A stretch of DNA of 64,000 nucleotides, from the NCBI RefSeq assembly GCF_017311165.1, contig NZ_CP062973.1, forward strand, positions 124,001 through 188,000. Direction: 5' to 3'. The stretch comes from Psychroflexus sp. ALD_RP9. GTDB lineage: Bacteria; Bacteroidota; Bacteroidia; Flavobacteriales; Flavobacteriaceae. The position numbers and the translations under genes are program-made. Shown in pieces: positions 1 through 8,618 of the stretch; the first letter of the stretch is position 1; each line of letters begins with the position of its first letter. The notes beneath the pieces are model-generated. The model was not told the DNA's origin and did not search any database. It was given only the letters and a program-made list of their open reading frames with translations.

Positions 1-190
1 AGCTGAGTCTAAAGCTGAAAATAAACCAAAACCTAAACCTAAATTGCACCTTGGAGATAGCGTAAGAATGGAAGATGGCAGAGCTGTTGGTACTATTGAT
101 AAAATTGAAAAAAACAAAGCGGTAGTAAATTATGGTGCATTTACCACAAGTGTTTCTATAGATCAACTAGAATTGGTTAAACGAAAGTAA
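1..190 (+). CDS. mutS2: Endonuclease MutS2, C-terminal end (partial)
   Basis: Only the last 62 codons are in the window, open from base 2 and stopping at TAA 188-190. The translation has a lysine/proline-rich linker and then a short conserved tail reading GDSVRMEDGRAVGTIDKIEK, followed by VVNYGAFTT. I recognise this as the linker and start of the C-terminal region of flavobacterial MutS2-type ATPases, which act on branched DNA or stalled ribosomes rather than in mismatch repair. The ATPase and most of the protein lie upstream, so the call rests on the tail alone. The stop is one base before the next ATG, so the two genes are probably co-transcribed. Confidence 0.65.
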   Translation, partial: AESKAENKPKPKPKLHLGDSVRMEDGRAVGTIDKIEKNKAVVNYGAFTTSVSIDQLELVKRK

Positions 191-191
191 A

Positions 192-602
192 ATGAAAATC
201 CCTGAAGATAAATACATCATATTATTTGACGGTGTCTGTAATTTGTGTAATTCAGCTGTACAAACCATTATTAAATATGATAAAAATAACAAATTTGTAT
301 TTGCGAGTTTACAAAGTAAAATAGGCAAACATTTATTAAGCGAACGTGGTATCAATCCAGAAATTATAGATTCAATTGTAATGATTATACCCAATGAAGC
401 GTACTTTATTAAATCTGATGCTGCATTAGAAATCGCTAAAAAGTTATCAGGCATTTTTCAATTTTTTGGGGTGTTTAAACTTCTTCCAAAACTTCTAAGA
501 GACCAAATTTATGACATAGTGGCTAAAAACCGTTACAAATTATTTGGTCAAAAAGAGCAATGCATGATTCCTGAAAAACCAGTGAGTCACAAGTTTTTGT
601 AA
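192..602 (+). CDS. DCC-family thiol-disulfide oxidoreductase-like protein (DUF393)
   Basis: This 136-residue protein has the DUF393/DCC signature near its N-terminus: FDGVCNLCNSAV at residues 12-23, with the cysteine pair at 16 and 19. The family is predicted to have a thioredoxin-like fold with a CxxC-type redox centre, but substrates are unknown. There is no signal peptide, so it is probably cytosolic. It starts one base after the mutS2 stop, which suggests translational coupling, and it ends just before a strong hairpin, so it is probably last in its transcript. The family call is secure; the physiological role is not. Confidence 0.85.
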   Translation: MKIPEDKYIILFDGVCNLCNSAVQTIIKYDKNNKFVFASLQSKIGKHLLSERGINPEIIDSIVMIIPNEAYFIKSDAALEIAKKLSGIFQFFGVFKLLPKLLRDQIYDIVAKNRYKLFGQKEQCMIPEKPVSHKFL

Positions 603-608
603 ACTAAA

Positions 609-634
609 AAATCCACCGCAAAAGCGGTGGATTT
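609..634 (+). terminator. Hairpin terminator after the DCC gene
   Basis: There is a perfect 11-bp inverted repeat: AAATCCACCGC at 609-619, loop AAAA, GCGGTGGATTT at 624-634. It begins 7 bases after the stop of the DCC gene. The T tract on the + strand is short (3 T), so termination may be imperfect. The A-run at 605-611 gives the mirror image on the other strand. Confidence 0.7.
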
Positions 635-830
635 CCTACCTAACCAAAATATCTCTTTCGAGATAAAACTAACTGTATTTAAAATACATTACAAATTTAA
701 ATTTTAAATACCGAAAGCCAAAGTATAATTAAAAGTTTAATCTAATTTAAAGACAACTTTAACAACTTAAACAAATCTTAATTTGATCAAGGTGCATCAT
801 AACAAATAAAACTTAAGACTGTATTTTAAT

Positions 831-838
831 TACCTTTG
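831..838 (+). promoter_or_regulatory. Bacteroidota -7 element of the uvrA promoter
   Basis: TACCTTTG matches the Bacteroidota -7 consensus TAnnTTTG exactly. It ends 9 bases before the ATG at 848. No clear TTG is found 17-23 bases upstream, so only half of the promoter is recognisable. If it is used, the leader is only a few bases long. This also argues against the longer reading from TTG 836, which lies inside the element. Confidence 0.5.
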
Positions 839-847
839 CAACTTGCT

Positions 848-3688
848 ATGAAAAAAACACAAAATCAACAAATTGAAGTTTATGGCGCTCGCGTTCATAA
901 TCTCAAAAATATAGATATAAAAATACCTCGAGATCAACTTGTGGTCATAACAGGTTTATCAGGCTCTGGAAAATCTTCTTTAGCATTCGACACTATTTAT
1001 GCTGAAGGACAACGCCGTTATATTGAAACATTTTCAGCTTATGCAAGACAATTTCTTGGCGGCTTAGAGCGTCCAGATGTAGATAAAATTGAAGGTTTAT
1101 CTCCAGTTATAGCAATTGAGCAAAAAACCACTTCAAAAAGTCCGCGAAGTACTGTTGGTACAATTACTGAAATTTACGACTTTATTAGGCTACTGTTTGC
1201 TCGAGTTGGTACCGCTTACAGCTACAAAACCAACGAAAAAATGTTGAGCTATAGCGATGATCAAATACAGCATAATATTATTGATAAATTTAATGGTAAA
1301 CACATTAATATTTTAGCACCCATCATTAAATCACGAAAAGGTCATTATCGTGAACTTTTTGAGCAAATAGCTAAACAAGGTTTTTTAAAAGTTCGCATCG
1401 ATGGTGAAATTCGTGACATTGAAAAGGGAATGAAAATAGACCGTTACAAAACCCATGACATTGAAATCGTAATTGACCGTCTAAAAGTCTCAAAAGATCA
1501 GGCTAGCCTTAAACGCATAAAACAAAGCATTTCTACTGCGATGAAACATGGTGATAATGTGTTAATGATTTTAGAGCATAAAACCAATCAACCCCAATTT
1601 TTCAGCCGTAATTTAATGTGCCCTACTACTGGTATTTCTTATCCAAATCCCGAGCCTAACAGTTTTTCATTTAACTCACCTAAAGGCGCTTGTAAAAGCT
1701 GTAATGGTATTGGTGAACTTTATGAAGTTAATGTTGACCGAATTATTCCCGATCGAAGTTTATCAATCAAACAAGGTGCTTTAGAACCTCACGGGAAGTT
1801 TAAAAAAAGTAATTGGGTATTTAAACAGATTGAAGCCATTGCAGAACACTTCAACTTTAAACTCGATACAGCAATTAAAGATATTCCTTCAGAAGCACTT
1901 GAGGTAATCTTATATGGCGGAAAAGCAAACTTCAAAAAATTTAGTGAAGCCTCTAAAGTTAATAAGCGCTTTAGTTACAATTTTGAAGGTGTTGCTAAAT
2001 TCATCGAACAAACATTTCATCAAAAAGAGTCTTCAGCAAGCCTTAAACGTTGGGCAAAACAATATATGAACAAAAAAACTTGTGATAGTTGTCACGGGTC
2101 AAGACTCAACAAAATTGCGAGACATTATAAGTTTATTGATAAAAGCATAGAAGATTTAGTCTCTATGGATGTTGATGAATTATTTTCTTTTTTTAATTCT
2201 GCTGATAAACAATTATCAACATCTGAGCTTAAAGTCGCTAAAGAAATTATCAAAGAAATTCAAACCAGGTTGAAGTTTTTGGTTGACGTAGGTCTTAATT
2301 ATCTAAATTTAAATCGTGGCTCGAAAACCCTTTCTGGAGGTGAAGCTCAGCGTATTAGACTAGCGACACAAATTGGCTCACAATTAGTTGGCGTATTATA
2401 CATTTTAGACGAACCAAGTATAGGTTTACACCAGCGCGACAACGAAAAACTCATAAACTCGCTGGAGGCTTTACGTGATTTAGGAAATTCTGTTTTAGTT
2501 GTTGAACATGATAAGGATATGATAGAACGCGCTAATCACGTGATTGATATCGGTCCATTTGCAGGCAAAAATGGTGGAGAAATTATCAGCCAAGGTCATC
2601 CCAAACATTTACAAAAAGCTTCAACGATGACTGCTGATTATCTTTCAGGTAAAAAGACAATTGAAATCCCCAAAAAGCGCCGTAAAGGTAATGGTAAACA
2701 TTTACATCTAGTAGGTGCAAAAGGTAACAACTTAAAAAATGTTTCCATAAAAATTCCGCTAGGAACCCTAACCTTAGTAACAGGTGTATCTGGAAGTGGA
2801 AAATCTACCTTAATTAATGAAACGCTCTACCCTATTTTAAATCATCACATTTATAATGGGGTAAAAGAACCTTTAAGCTTTAAAACAATTAGAGGTTTAA
2901 AACACATTGATAAAGTTATTGATATTAACCAACAACCTATAGGCCGTACACCACGATCAAACCCAGCCACTTACACAGGAGTTTTTAGCGAGATTAGAAA
3001 CTTATTTACAAGAACACCTGAAGCGCAAATTCGAGGTTATAAACCTGGCAGGTTTAGCTTTAATGTTAAAGGCGGTCGTTGCGAAACTTGTCGCGGTGGT
3101 GGCGTTAAAGTGATTGAAATGAACTTCCTACCTGATGTTTACGTAGAATGTGAAACTTGTATGGGTAAACGTTTTAATCGCGAAACTTTAGAAATTCGCT
3201 ACAAAGGCAAATCAATTAGTGATGTTCTTGAAATGACTATTGATGAAGCTACCGACTTTTTTGAGCCAATTCCGAAAATATATCGAAAGCTCAAAACTAT
3301 TAAAGATGTTGGCTTAGGATATATCACATTAGGCCAGCAAAGCACAACCTTATCTGGCGGTGAAGCCCAGCGGATAAAACTAGCGACTGAATTATCTAAA
3401 CGAAGTACAGGAAATACTTTTTATATTTTAGATGAACCAACAACAGGCTTACATTTTGAAGATATAAGAATATTGATGAACGTGCTTCAAAAATTAGTAG
3501 ATATTGGTAATACTGTACTTATCATTGAGCACAATTTAGATGTAATTAAACTCGCCGATTATATATTTGATATTGGCTATGAAGGCGGAAAAAATGGCGG
3601 ACAACTTGTTGCTAAGGGAACACCCGAACAAATTATTAAAGACAAAAAAAGTTACACAGCTAAATTCTTGAAAAAAGAGTTAATTTAG
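848..3688 (+). CDS. uvrA: Excinuclease ABC subunit UvrA
   Basis: UvrA is the damage-recognition ATPase of nucleotide excision repair and works with UvrB and UvrC. The protein is 946 residues from ATG 848, the usual length. It has two ABC ATPase halves: Walker A GLSGSGKS near residue 36, signature LSGGEAQRIRLA near 495 and LDEPSIGLH near 518; then GVSGSGKST near 646, LSGGEAQRIKLA near 834 and LDEPTTGLH. The C-terminal zinc module (CETC...CETC, near 745 and 768) is intact. The first half has a CPTT in place of the usual CPxC pair, followed by normal CxxC pairs. I chose ATG 848 because an upstream TTG at 836 falls within the -7 promoter box. Confidence 0.97.
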   Translation: MKKTQNQQIEVYGARVHNLKNIDIKIPRDQLVVITGLSGSGKSSLAFDTIYAEGQRRYIETFSAYARQFLGGLERPDVDKIEGLSPVIAIEQKTTSKSPRSTVGTITEIYDFIRLLFARVGTAYSYKTNEKMLSYSDDQIQHNIIDKFNGKHINILAPIIKSRKGHYRELFEQIAKQGFLKVRIDGEIRDIEKGMKIDRYKTHDIEIVIDRLKVSKDQASLKRIKQSISTAMKHGDNVLMILEHKTNQPQFFSRNLMCPTTGISYPNPEPNSFSFNSPKGACKSCNGIGELYEVNVDRIIPDRSLSIKQGALEPHGKFKKSNWVFKQIEAIAEHFNFKLDTAIKDIPSEALEVILYGGKANFKKFSEASKVNKRFSYNFEGVAKFIEQTFHQKESSASLKRWAKQYMNKKTCDSCHGSRLNKIARHYKFIDKSIEDLVSMDVDELFSFFNSADKQLSTSELKVAKEIIKEIQTRLKFLVDVGLNYLNLNRGSKTLSGGEAQRIRLATQIGSQLVGVLYILDEPSIGLHQRDNEKLINSLEALRDLGNSVLVVEHDKDMIERANHVIDIGPFAGKNGGEIISQGHPKHLQKASTMTADYLSGKKTIEIPKKRRKGNGKHLHLVGAKGNNLKNVSIKIPLGTLTLVTGVSGSGKSTLINETLYPILNHHIYNGVKEPLSFKTIRGLKHIDKVIDINQQPIGRTPRSNPATYTGVFSEIRNLFTRTPEAQIRGYKPGRFSFNVKGGRCETCRGGGVKVIEMNFLPDVYVECETCMGKRFNRETLEIRYKGKSISDVLEMTIDEATDFFEPIPKIYRKLKTIKDVGLGYITLGQQSTTLSGGEAQRIKLATELSKRSTGNTFYILDEPTTGLHFEDIRILMNVLQKLVDIGNTVLIIEHNLDVIKLADYIFDIGYEGGKNGGQLVAKGTPEQIIKDKKSYTAKFLKKELI

Positions 3689-3708
3689 CGCTCCTAAAAA
3701 ATTAAACT

Positions 3709-4395
3709 ATGGTGACTAAACATTATAAAAACTGGAACGAAATAAAAACAAACGATAGCTGGGCATTATTCAAAATAATGAGTGAATTTGTTTATGGATA
3801 TGAACGTATGAGTGAAATTGGCCCATGTGTTTCTGTTTTTGGTTCTGCACGTATGAAACCAGGAGATAAATATTATGAACTAGCGACCAAAGTTTCAAAT
3901 AAAATTGTAGAAAAAGGTTTTGGTGTTATCACTGGCGGCGGACCTGGCATTATGGAAGCTGGTAATAAAGGTGCTTATGAAGGCGGCGGTACTTCAGTTG
4001 GTTTAAACATAGATTTACCTTTTGAGCAACATGACAATCCTTTTATAGATCGCGACAAAAATTTAGAGTTTGACTACTTTTTTGTTAGAAAAGTGATGTT
4101 TGTAAAATATTCTCAAGGCTTTGTCGTCATGCCAGGTGGTTTTGGCACTTTAGATGAACTTTTTGAAGCAATTACGTTAATACAAACTAAAAAAATAGAC
4201 AAATTCCCAATAATCTTAGTAGGGAAAGAATTTTGGAGCGGACTATTAGATTGGGTAAAATCTACGCTAGCAGAAAATTTTGAAACAGTTAGCCCTAAAG
4301 ATCTTGATCTAATTCATTTAGTAGATACAGAAGATGAAGTTGCAGATATTTTAGACCAATTTTATAGTAAATTCAATTTAAGTCCTAATTTTTAA
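3709..4395 (+). CDS. LOG-family protein (TIGR00730-type nucleotide phosphoribohydrolase)
   Basis: This is a 228-residue protein with both hallmark motifs of the LOG (lysine-decarboxylase-like) family: GGGPGIMEA at residues 76-84 and PGGFGTLDE at 142-150. Characterised members cleave cytokinin riboside 5'-monophosphates or purine nucleotides to base and ribose 5-phosphate. Older lysine decarboxylase labels are misannotations. It begins 20 bases after uvrA and ends 3 bases before the next gene, so it sits within a + strand run. Family identity is clear; the natural substrate cannot be read from the sequence. Confidence 0.88.
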   Translation: MVTKHYKNWNEIKTNDSWALFKIMSEFVYGYERMSEIGPCVSVFGSARMKPGDKYYELATKVSNKIVEKGFGVITGGGPGIMEAGNKGAYEGGGTSVGLNIDLPFEQHDNPFIDRDKNLEFDYFFVRKVMFVKYSQGFVVMPGGFGTLDELFEAITLIQTKKIDKFPIILVGKEFWSGLLDWVKSTLAENFETVSPKDLDLIHLVDTEDEVADILDQFYSKFNLSPNF

Positions 4396-4398
4396 TAG

Positions 4399-5643
4399 AT
4401 GCTAAAAACTAGAATTTTACTGTTAATTGCAGTATGCTTCTTTAATGGTTTCAACACCGTAAGTAGTCAAGAAACCATTAAGACAATGTTTTATAATTTA
4501 TTAAATTTTTCTGAAGCACCTCCAACAGATCGGGCTGATATTCTAAATAACATTCTAGCCACTTATCAGCCAGATATTTTTATGGTTGCTGAATTACAGT
4601 CTCCAGCTGATCGAGATTTAATCTTAAATAATTCATTTAATTATACTGGCCAAAATATTTCAGCAGCTCCATTTGTTTTTAACACTTCAGGCTTTGCCAG
4701 TCTTAATCAATTAGTGTTTTATGATGATGACAAAATGACTTTAATTAGTTCGACACAAATTCAAACTAACATTAGAGATATTAACCATTATAAGTTTGAG
4801 CTTAACACTGGCGAAAATGAAATTTTAGATGTTTTTGTTGCCCATTTCAAAGCAGCTCAAGGCGATGAAAATGTTCAAGAACGTTTAGCTGAGGCAAATG
4901 CCTTTATAAATTATGCTTCAAACAATCTTACATCTAATTCTAATGTGATATTCGGTGGAGATTTTAATTTCTATACTGCACAAGAGCCAGCTTTTCAGAC
5001 CATATTATTTGGTACACAAAGCTTATCGTTTTTAGATCCAGTTAATCGAATGGGTGATTGGAATAGTAATTTTAATTTTCAAGATGTTCATACCCAAAGT
5101 ACTAGAACAAGTAACAATAACTTTGATGATTTTGGCGCTGGCGGTGGTTTAGATGATCGATTTGACTTCATCTTTATTTCTGATAATTTAACTTTAGATA
5201 GTAACCCAATTAGATATGTTGAAGGCAGTTATAAAGCTTATGGTAATAATGCTAATTGCTATAATGATAATATAAACTTCATTAATTGCACAGGAACGTT
5301 TTCAGAATCATTACGAAATTTACTTTATAACATGAGTGATCACTTACCAGTTGTAATGAATCTTGAAATCGATTCTAACTTCTTAGCTTCACAACAATTT
5401 ATACTAAATAACTCAGTAAGTTTTTTAGAAGGCAATTTGGTATCTGAAAGACTTCAACTTCAATTTAGTGATAATGTTATCGGTAAAAAACTTCGCATTT
5501 ACAATCAATTAGGACAGTTAGTCAAACTTCATACAATAGAATCTAATATTGAAAGTTTAGATATAGAAAGCTTAAATAATGGCTTTTTCTTTCTACAAAT
5601 AGAAAATTTAAATGGTGCATTAAAATTTCTAAAAAACCAATAA
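4399..5643 (+). CDS. Secreted endonuclease/exonuclease/phosphatase-family protein with T9SS sorting domain
   Basis: This is a 414-residue exported protein. Residues 1-23 form a signal peptide ending in the VSSQE region. The body has metal-dependent EEP-fold motifs: the acidic residue of VAELQS near 65, GGDFNFY near 187 and SDHLPVV near 314. The last 70 or so residues (IYNQLGQLVK, later NNGFFFLQI and a lysine-rich end) are a type A T9SS sorting domain. The protein is therefore probably secreted or surface-attached and degrades nucleic acid or phosphoesters outside the cell, perhaps for phosphate or nucleoside scavenging (inference). It ends one base before the next start. Confidence 0.85.
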   Translation: MLKTRILLLIAVCFFNGFNTVSSQETIKTMFYNLLNFSEAPPTDRADILNNILATYQPDIFMVAELQSPADRDLILNNSFNYTGQNISAAPFVFNTSGFASLNQLVFYDDDKMTLISSTQIQTNIRDINHYKFELNTGENEILDVFVAHFKAAQGDENVQERLAEANAFINYASNNLTSNSNVIFGGDFNFYTAQEPAFQTILFGTQSLSFLDPVNRMGDWNSNFNFQDVHTQSTRTSNNNFDDFGAGGGLDDRFDFIFISDNLTLDSNPIRYVEGSYKAYGNNANCYNDNINFINCTGTFSESLRNLLYNMSDHLPVVMNLEIDSNFLASQQFILNNSVSFLEGNLVSERLQLQFSDNVIGKKLRIYNQLGQLVKLHTIESNIESLDIESLNNGFFFLQIENLNGALKFLKNQ

Positions 5644-5644
5644 G

Positions 5645-8452
5645 TTGAAAATACAAATTTATATTATTTGTTGTCTTTTTATAAGCTTAACCTATGCACA
5701 GCAACGCCATAAAATTGAAGCTGAAATTTACGGAAATGATAGCTTTAAGCAATTAGACGTTTCTCAAAAAATCAGCTATCTAAACAACTCTAAACAAAAA
5801 CTAGACACCCTTTTTTTTTACGATTGGAACAATGCCTTCTCACAAAAAACAAGCCCATTAGCAAAAAGATTTGCAGAAGAATATACCCGTAAATTTCACT
5901 TTTCAAGTAATGAAGAGCGCGGTTTTACAGACATTAAATCAGCAAGTATTAATGGTATTCCAGTTGAAGTTTCCCGTGTTAATCAGCAACCTGACATAGC
6001 TTACATTGTTCTTAACAAAGCGCTTTTACCACAACAAAATGTTAAAATACAACTCTCTTACAAACTACAAATTCCCAACAAAAAATTTACAAAAGTAGGA
6101 TGGTCAGATTCAAACATTAGCTTAAAATATTATTTAATTACCCCAGCAATTTTTAACAAAAAATGGATTTTATATAGCCATAAAGATTTAAACGACTTGC
6201 CTTTACAAGCTATAGATTATAATTTAAAAGTTGATGTTCCTAAGCACTTAATACTAAACTCTAGCTTTGAAAACGTAAGCGTTGAATTCATGGCTAACCG
6301 AAACCGTTTTACACTCATAGAAGCTAACAAATTTAATCCCGATTTGTTTTTAACAACAACCGATGAATTTAAGACCGTGAAAACTGATGTTGTTGAAATT
6401 ATTTCGAACATTGGCGATAACAACTTAAGACCCGAAATTAAAGCTATTATTAGTGATCGAATTGCGTTCTTTTTACAAGATAAAATTGGCAATTTTCCAC
6501 ATGATAAAATAATTTTAACTGAAACGGATTACAACTTATCTCCAGTTTATGGTTTAAACCAATTACCAGCTTTTATTAGGCCATTTCCTGATGGATTTCA
6601 ATACGATATAAAATTATTAAAGACTTTTACACGGCAATACTTAAGAGGTTTTAAACAATTAAATTCTCGTCAAGATTCATGGTTATTAGATGCAATTTGC
6701 ACGAAACTCATGATAGACTATGTAAAAACCTATTACCCAAACATGAAGCTATTAGGAAGTTTTAGTGAGTTTTTTGGTGTTAGATGGTTTCATGCCTCCG
6801 ATTTAATGTTTAACGATCGGTATCAATTTATCCACGAAACTATGATTCGTCAAAACTTAAGTCAACCTGCTAATTTACCACTTGACGAACAACTTAAGTT
6901 TAACCAACAACTTTCTAATCCTTATAAAATTGGGATAGGACTTGATTATTTATCTGATTATATCGGAGCTACTTCGCTCCAGAAAGCTATTAAATTAAGT
7001 TTTACTCATGGAGGCCATCAATTTTCAGCTCAAGAATTCAAAAACAACTTAAGCCTTCAAACTGAACAAGAAATCGATTGGTTTTTTGATAATTATATTG
7101 GAAGCTATAAAGATATCGACTTCAAAGTTGGTAATGTTAAACTTGGCGCTGATTCTACATCTATTGAAGTTATTAATCTAACTAGAAACCCAATGCCTGT
7201 TAAATTAGGCTTGTATCATAATGATGCCTTTTTGACTTCAATTTGGGTTGAAGCTTTTTCTGAAGAATCAAAAACAATTAGTGTTAAAAATACTAAAGCC
7301 AATAAATTTGTAATCAACTACGATTACAAATTACCTGAATTTAACCAACGAAATAATACAAAACGAAAAGGAAAGTTATTAAATAAGCCCATTCAGTTTC
7401 GATTTTTAGAAGATATCGAAGATCCGGATTACAATCAAGTATTTGTGATTCCAGAATTTACTTACAATTTATATGATGGTTTAGCTTTAGGAACAAAATT
7501 ATACAACACCTCACTTTTGCCAAAAAACTTCAGTTATAAAATAAGTCCAAAATACGGTTTAGGAAGTAACGCCTTAGTTGGTTCTGCTGGGTTTGACCAT
7601 AAGCTATTTTTTAAGCAACAACCACTTTTTCAAATAACTTACGGGTTAAACGGATCTAGGTTTTCTTACAATAACAACTTGTTTTACAATCGCTATTCTG
7701 GCTTTTTACAATTTAGCTATAGACCAGCAAATTTAAGAGATAATCGCAGGCATTACTTAACGCTTAGGTCTGTTAACGTAGATCAGGACGAAAGCCCAAT
7801 CATTGAAACAGAAGAACCTAACTATAATGTTTTCAATATCAATTACAGTTTTCAAAATAAAAATTTAGATCATTTTTTTACCACAAGTGTTGATTATGAA
7901 ATTGCAAAAAAGTTTAGCAAGTTATCAGCTTCTGTACGTTACAGAAAATTGTTTAATAACAACCGTCAAATCAATCTTCGGTTTTTCACAGGCCTATTTT
8001 TATTTAATGATAATAATGATTCAGACTATTTTAGTTTTGGTATAGATCGCCCAACTGATTATTTATTTGATTATAATTATTACGGTCGTAGTGAAGACAG
8101 TGGCGTTTTCAGCCAACAGTTTATTATGGCTGATGCTGGATTTAAATCAATTTTTCAAGATCGGTTTGCTAACCAATGGATTTCAAGTGTTAACATGAGT
8201 ACAACTATTTGGAACTGGATTTTTGCCTATGGTGATGCTGGCTTTTTTAAAGACTCAGCGAGTTCTGCACAGTTTATTTATGATTCAGGCATTAGGCTAA
8301 ACCTTGTAGAAGATTACTTTGAATTATATTTTCCTGTATACTCAAATAACGGTTGGGAACTTGCTGAAGATGCTTACGATCAACGCATTAGATTTATTGC
8401 CACCTTAGACTTCAAAACTTTGCTGGGTCTCTTTAAACGTAAATGGTATTAA
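5645..8452 (+). CDS. Outer-membrane protein with degenerate M1-peptidase-like domain and C-terminal beta-barrel
   Basis: This is a 935-residue protein starting at TTG 5645, the only start that keeps the signal peptide (residues 1-19, ending TYAQQ). Residues of about 20-500 resemble the architecture of M1 aminopeptidase-like proteins. The region where the zinc motif HExxH should sit (near 323-341) reads LKTFTRQYLRG, and the second glutamate region reads DSWLLDAICTKLM, so the metal ligands are missing. From about residue 585 to the end the sequence alternates in the manner of an outer-membrane beta-barrel and ends in an aromatic residue (KRKWY). I infer a catalytically inactive peptidase-fold domain fused to a barrel. 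The M1 relationship is by overall layout and is less certain than the barrel. Confidence 0.6.
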   Translation: MKIQIYIICCLFISLTYAQQRHKIEAEIYGNDSFKQLDVSQKISYLNNSKQKLDTLFFYDWNNAFSQKTSPLAKRFAEEYTRKFHFSSNEERGFTDIKSASINGIPVEVSRVNQQPDIAYIVLNKALLPQQNVKIQLSYKLQIPNKKFTKVGWSDSNISLKYYLITPAIFNKKWILYSHKDLNDLPLQAIDYNLKVDVPKHLILNSSFENVSVEFMANRNRFTLIEANKFNPDLFLTTTDEFKTVKTDVVEIISNIGDNNLRPEIKAIISDRIAFFLQDKIGNFPHDKIILTETDYNLSPVYGLNQLPAFIRPFPDGFQYDIKLLKTFTRQYLRGFKQLNSRQDSWLLDAICTKLMIDYVKTYYPNMKLLGSFSEFFGVRWFHASDLMFNDRYQFIHETMIRQNLSQPANLPLDEQLKFNQQLSNPYKIGIGLDYLSDYIGATSLQKAIKLSFTHGGHQFSAQEFKNNLSLQTEQEIDWFFDNYIGSYKDIDFKVGNVKLGADSTSIEVINLTRNPMPVKLGLYHNDAFLTSIWVEAFSEESKTISVKNTKANKFVINYDYKLPEFNQRNNTKRKGKLLNKPIQFRFLEDIEDPDYNQVFVIPEFTYNLYDGLALGTKLYNTSLLPKNFSYKISPKYGLGSNALVGSAGFDHKLFFKQQPLFQITYGLNGSRFSYNNNLFYNRYSGFLQFSYRPANLRDNRRHYLTLRSVNVDQDESPIIETEEPNYNVFNINYSFQNKNLDHFFTTSVDYEIAKKFSKLSASVRYRKLFNNNRQINLRFFTGLFLFNDNNDSDYFSFGIDRPTDYLFDYNYYGRSEDSGVFSQQFIMADAGFKSIFQDRFANQWISSVNMSTTIWNWIFAYGDAGFFKDSASSAQFIYDSGIRLNLVEDYFELYFPVYSNNGWELAEDAYDQRIRFIATLDFKTLLGLFKRKWY

Positions 8453-8566
8453 TCTTAAATTTTATGTTTTTATCAACAAAACCTAACAAACACTGAAAAT
8501 ACTTCAACAAAATATTAAATAGTAATTTATTTTTCAATAAAATTTAAAATTCAATCAAAATTCATC

Positions 8567-8597
8567 TTGACAAATTGAGCTAATTTCTGTATCTTCG
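8567..8597 (+). promoter_or_regulatory. Promoter of the keto-acid dehydrogenase gene
   Basis: TTGA at 8567-8570 is followed after 19 bases by TATCTTCG at 8590-8597. This fits the Bacteroidota form TTG-N17-23-TAnnTTTG with one change (C for T). The gene starts at 8619, giving a leader of roughly 15 bases. Confidence 0.6.
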
Positions 8598-8618
8598 CAT
8601 GAATTCAAATCAAGAATA

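Noticed and set aside
650..665. Small hairpin TATCTC-TTTC-GAGATA upstream of uvrA
   Set aside because: Only 6 bp and AT-rich; palindromes of this size are expected by chance, and no function suggests itself.
836..847. UvrA extended by four codons to TTG 836
   Set aside because: The TTG is part of the -7 promoter element, and the ATG at 848 gives the usual UvrA N-terminus.
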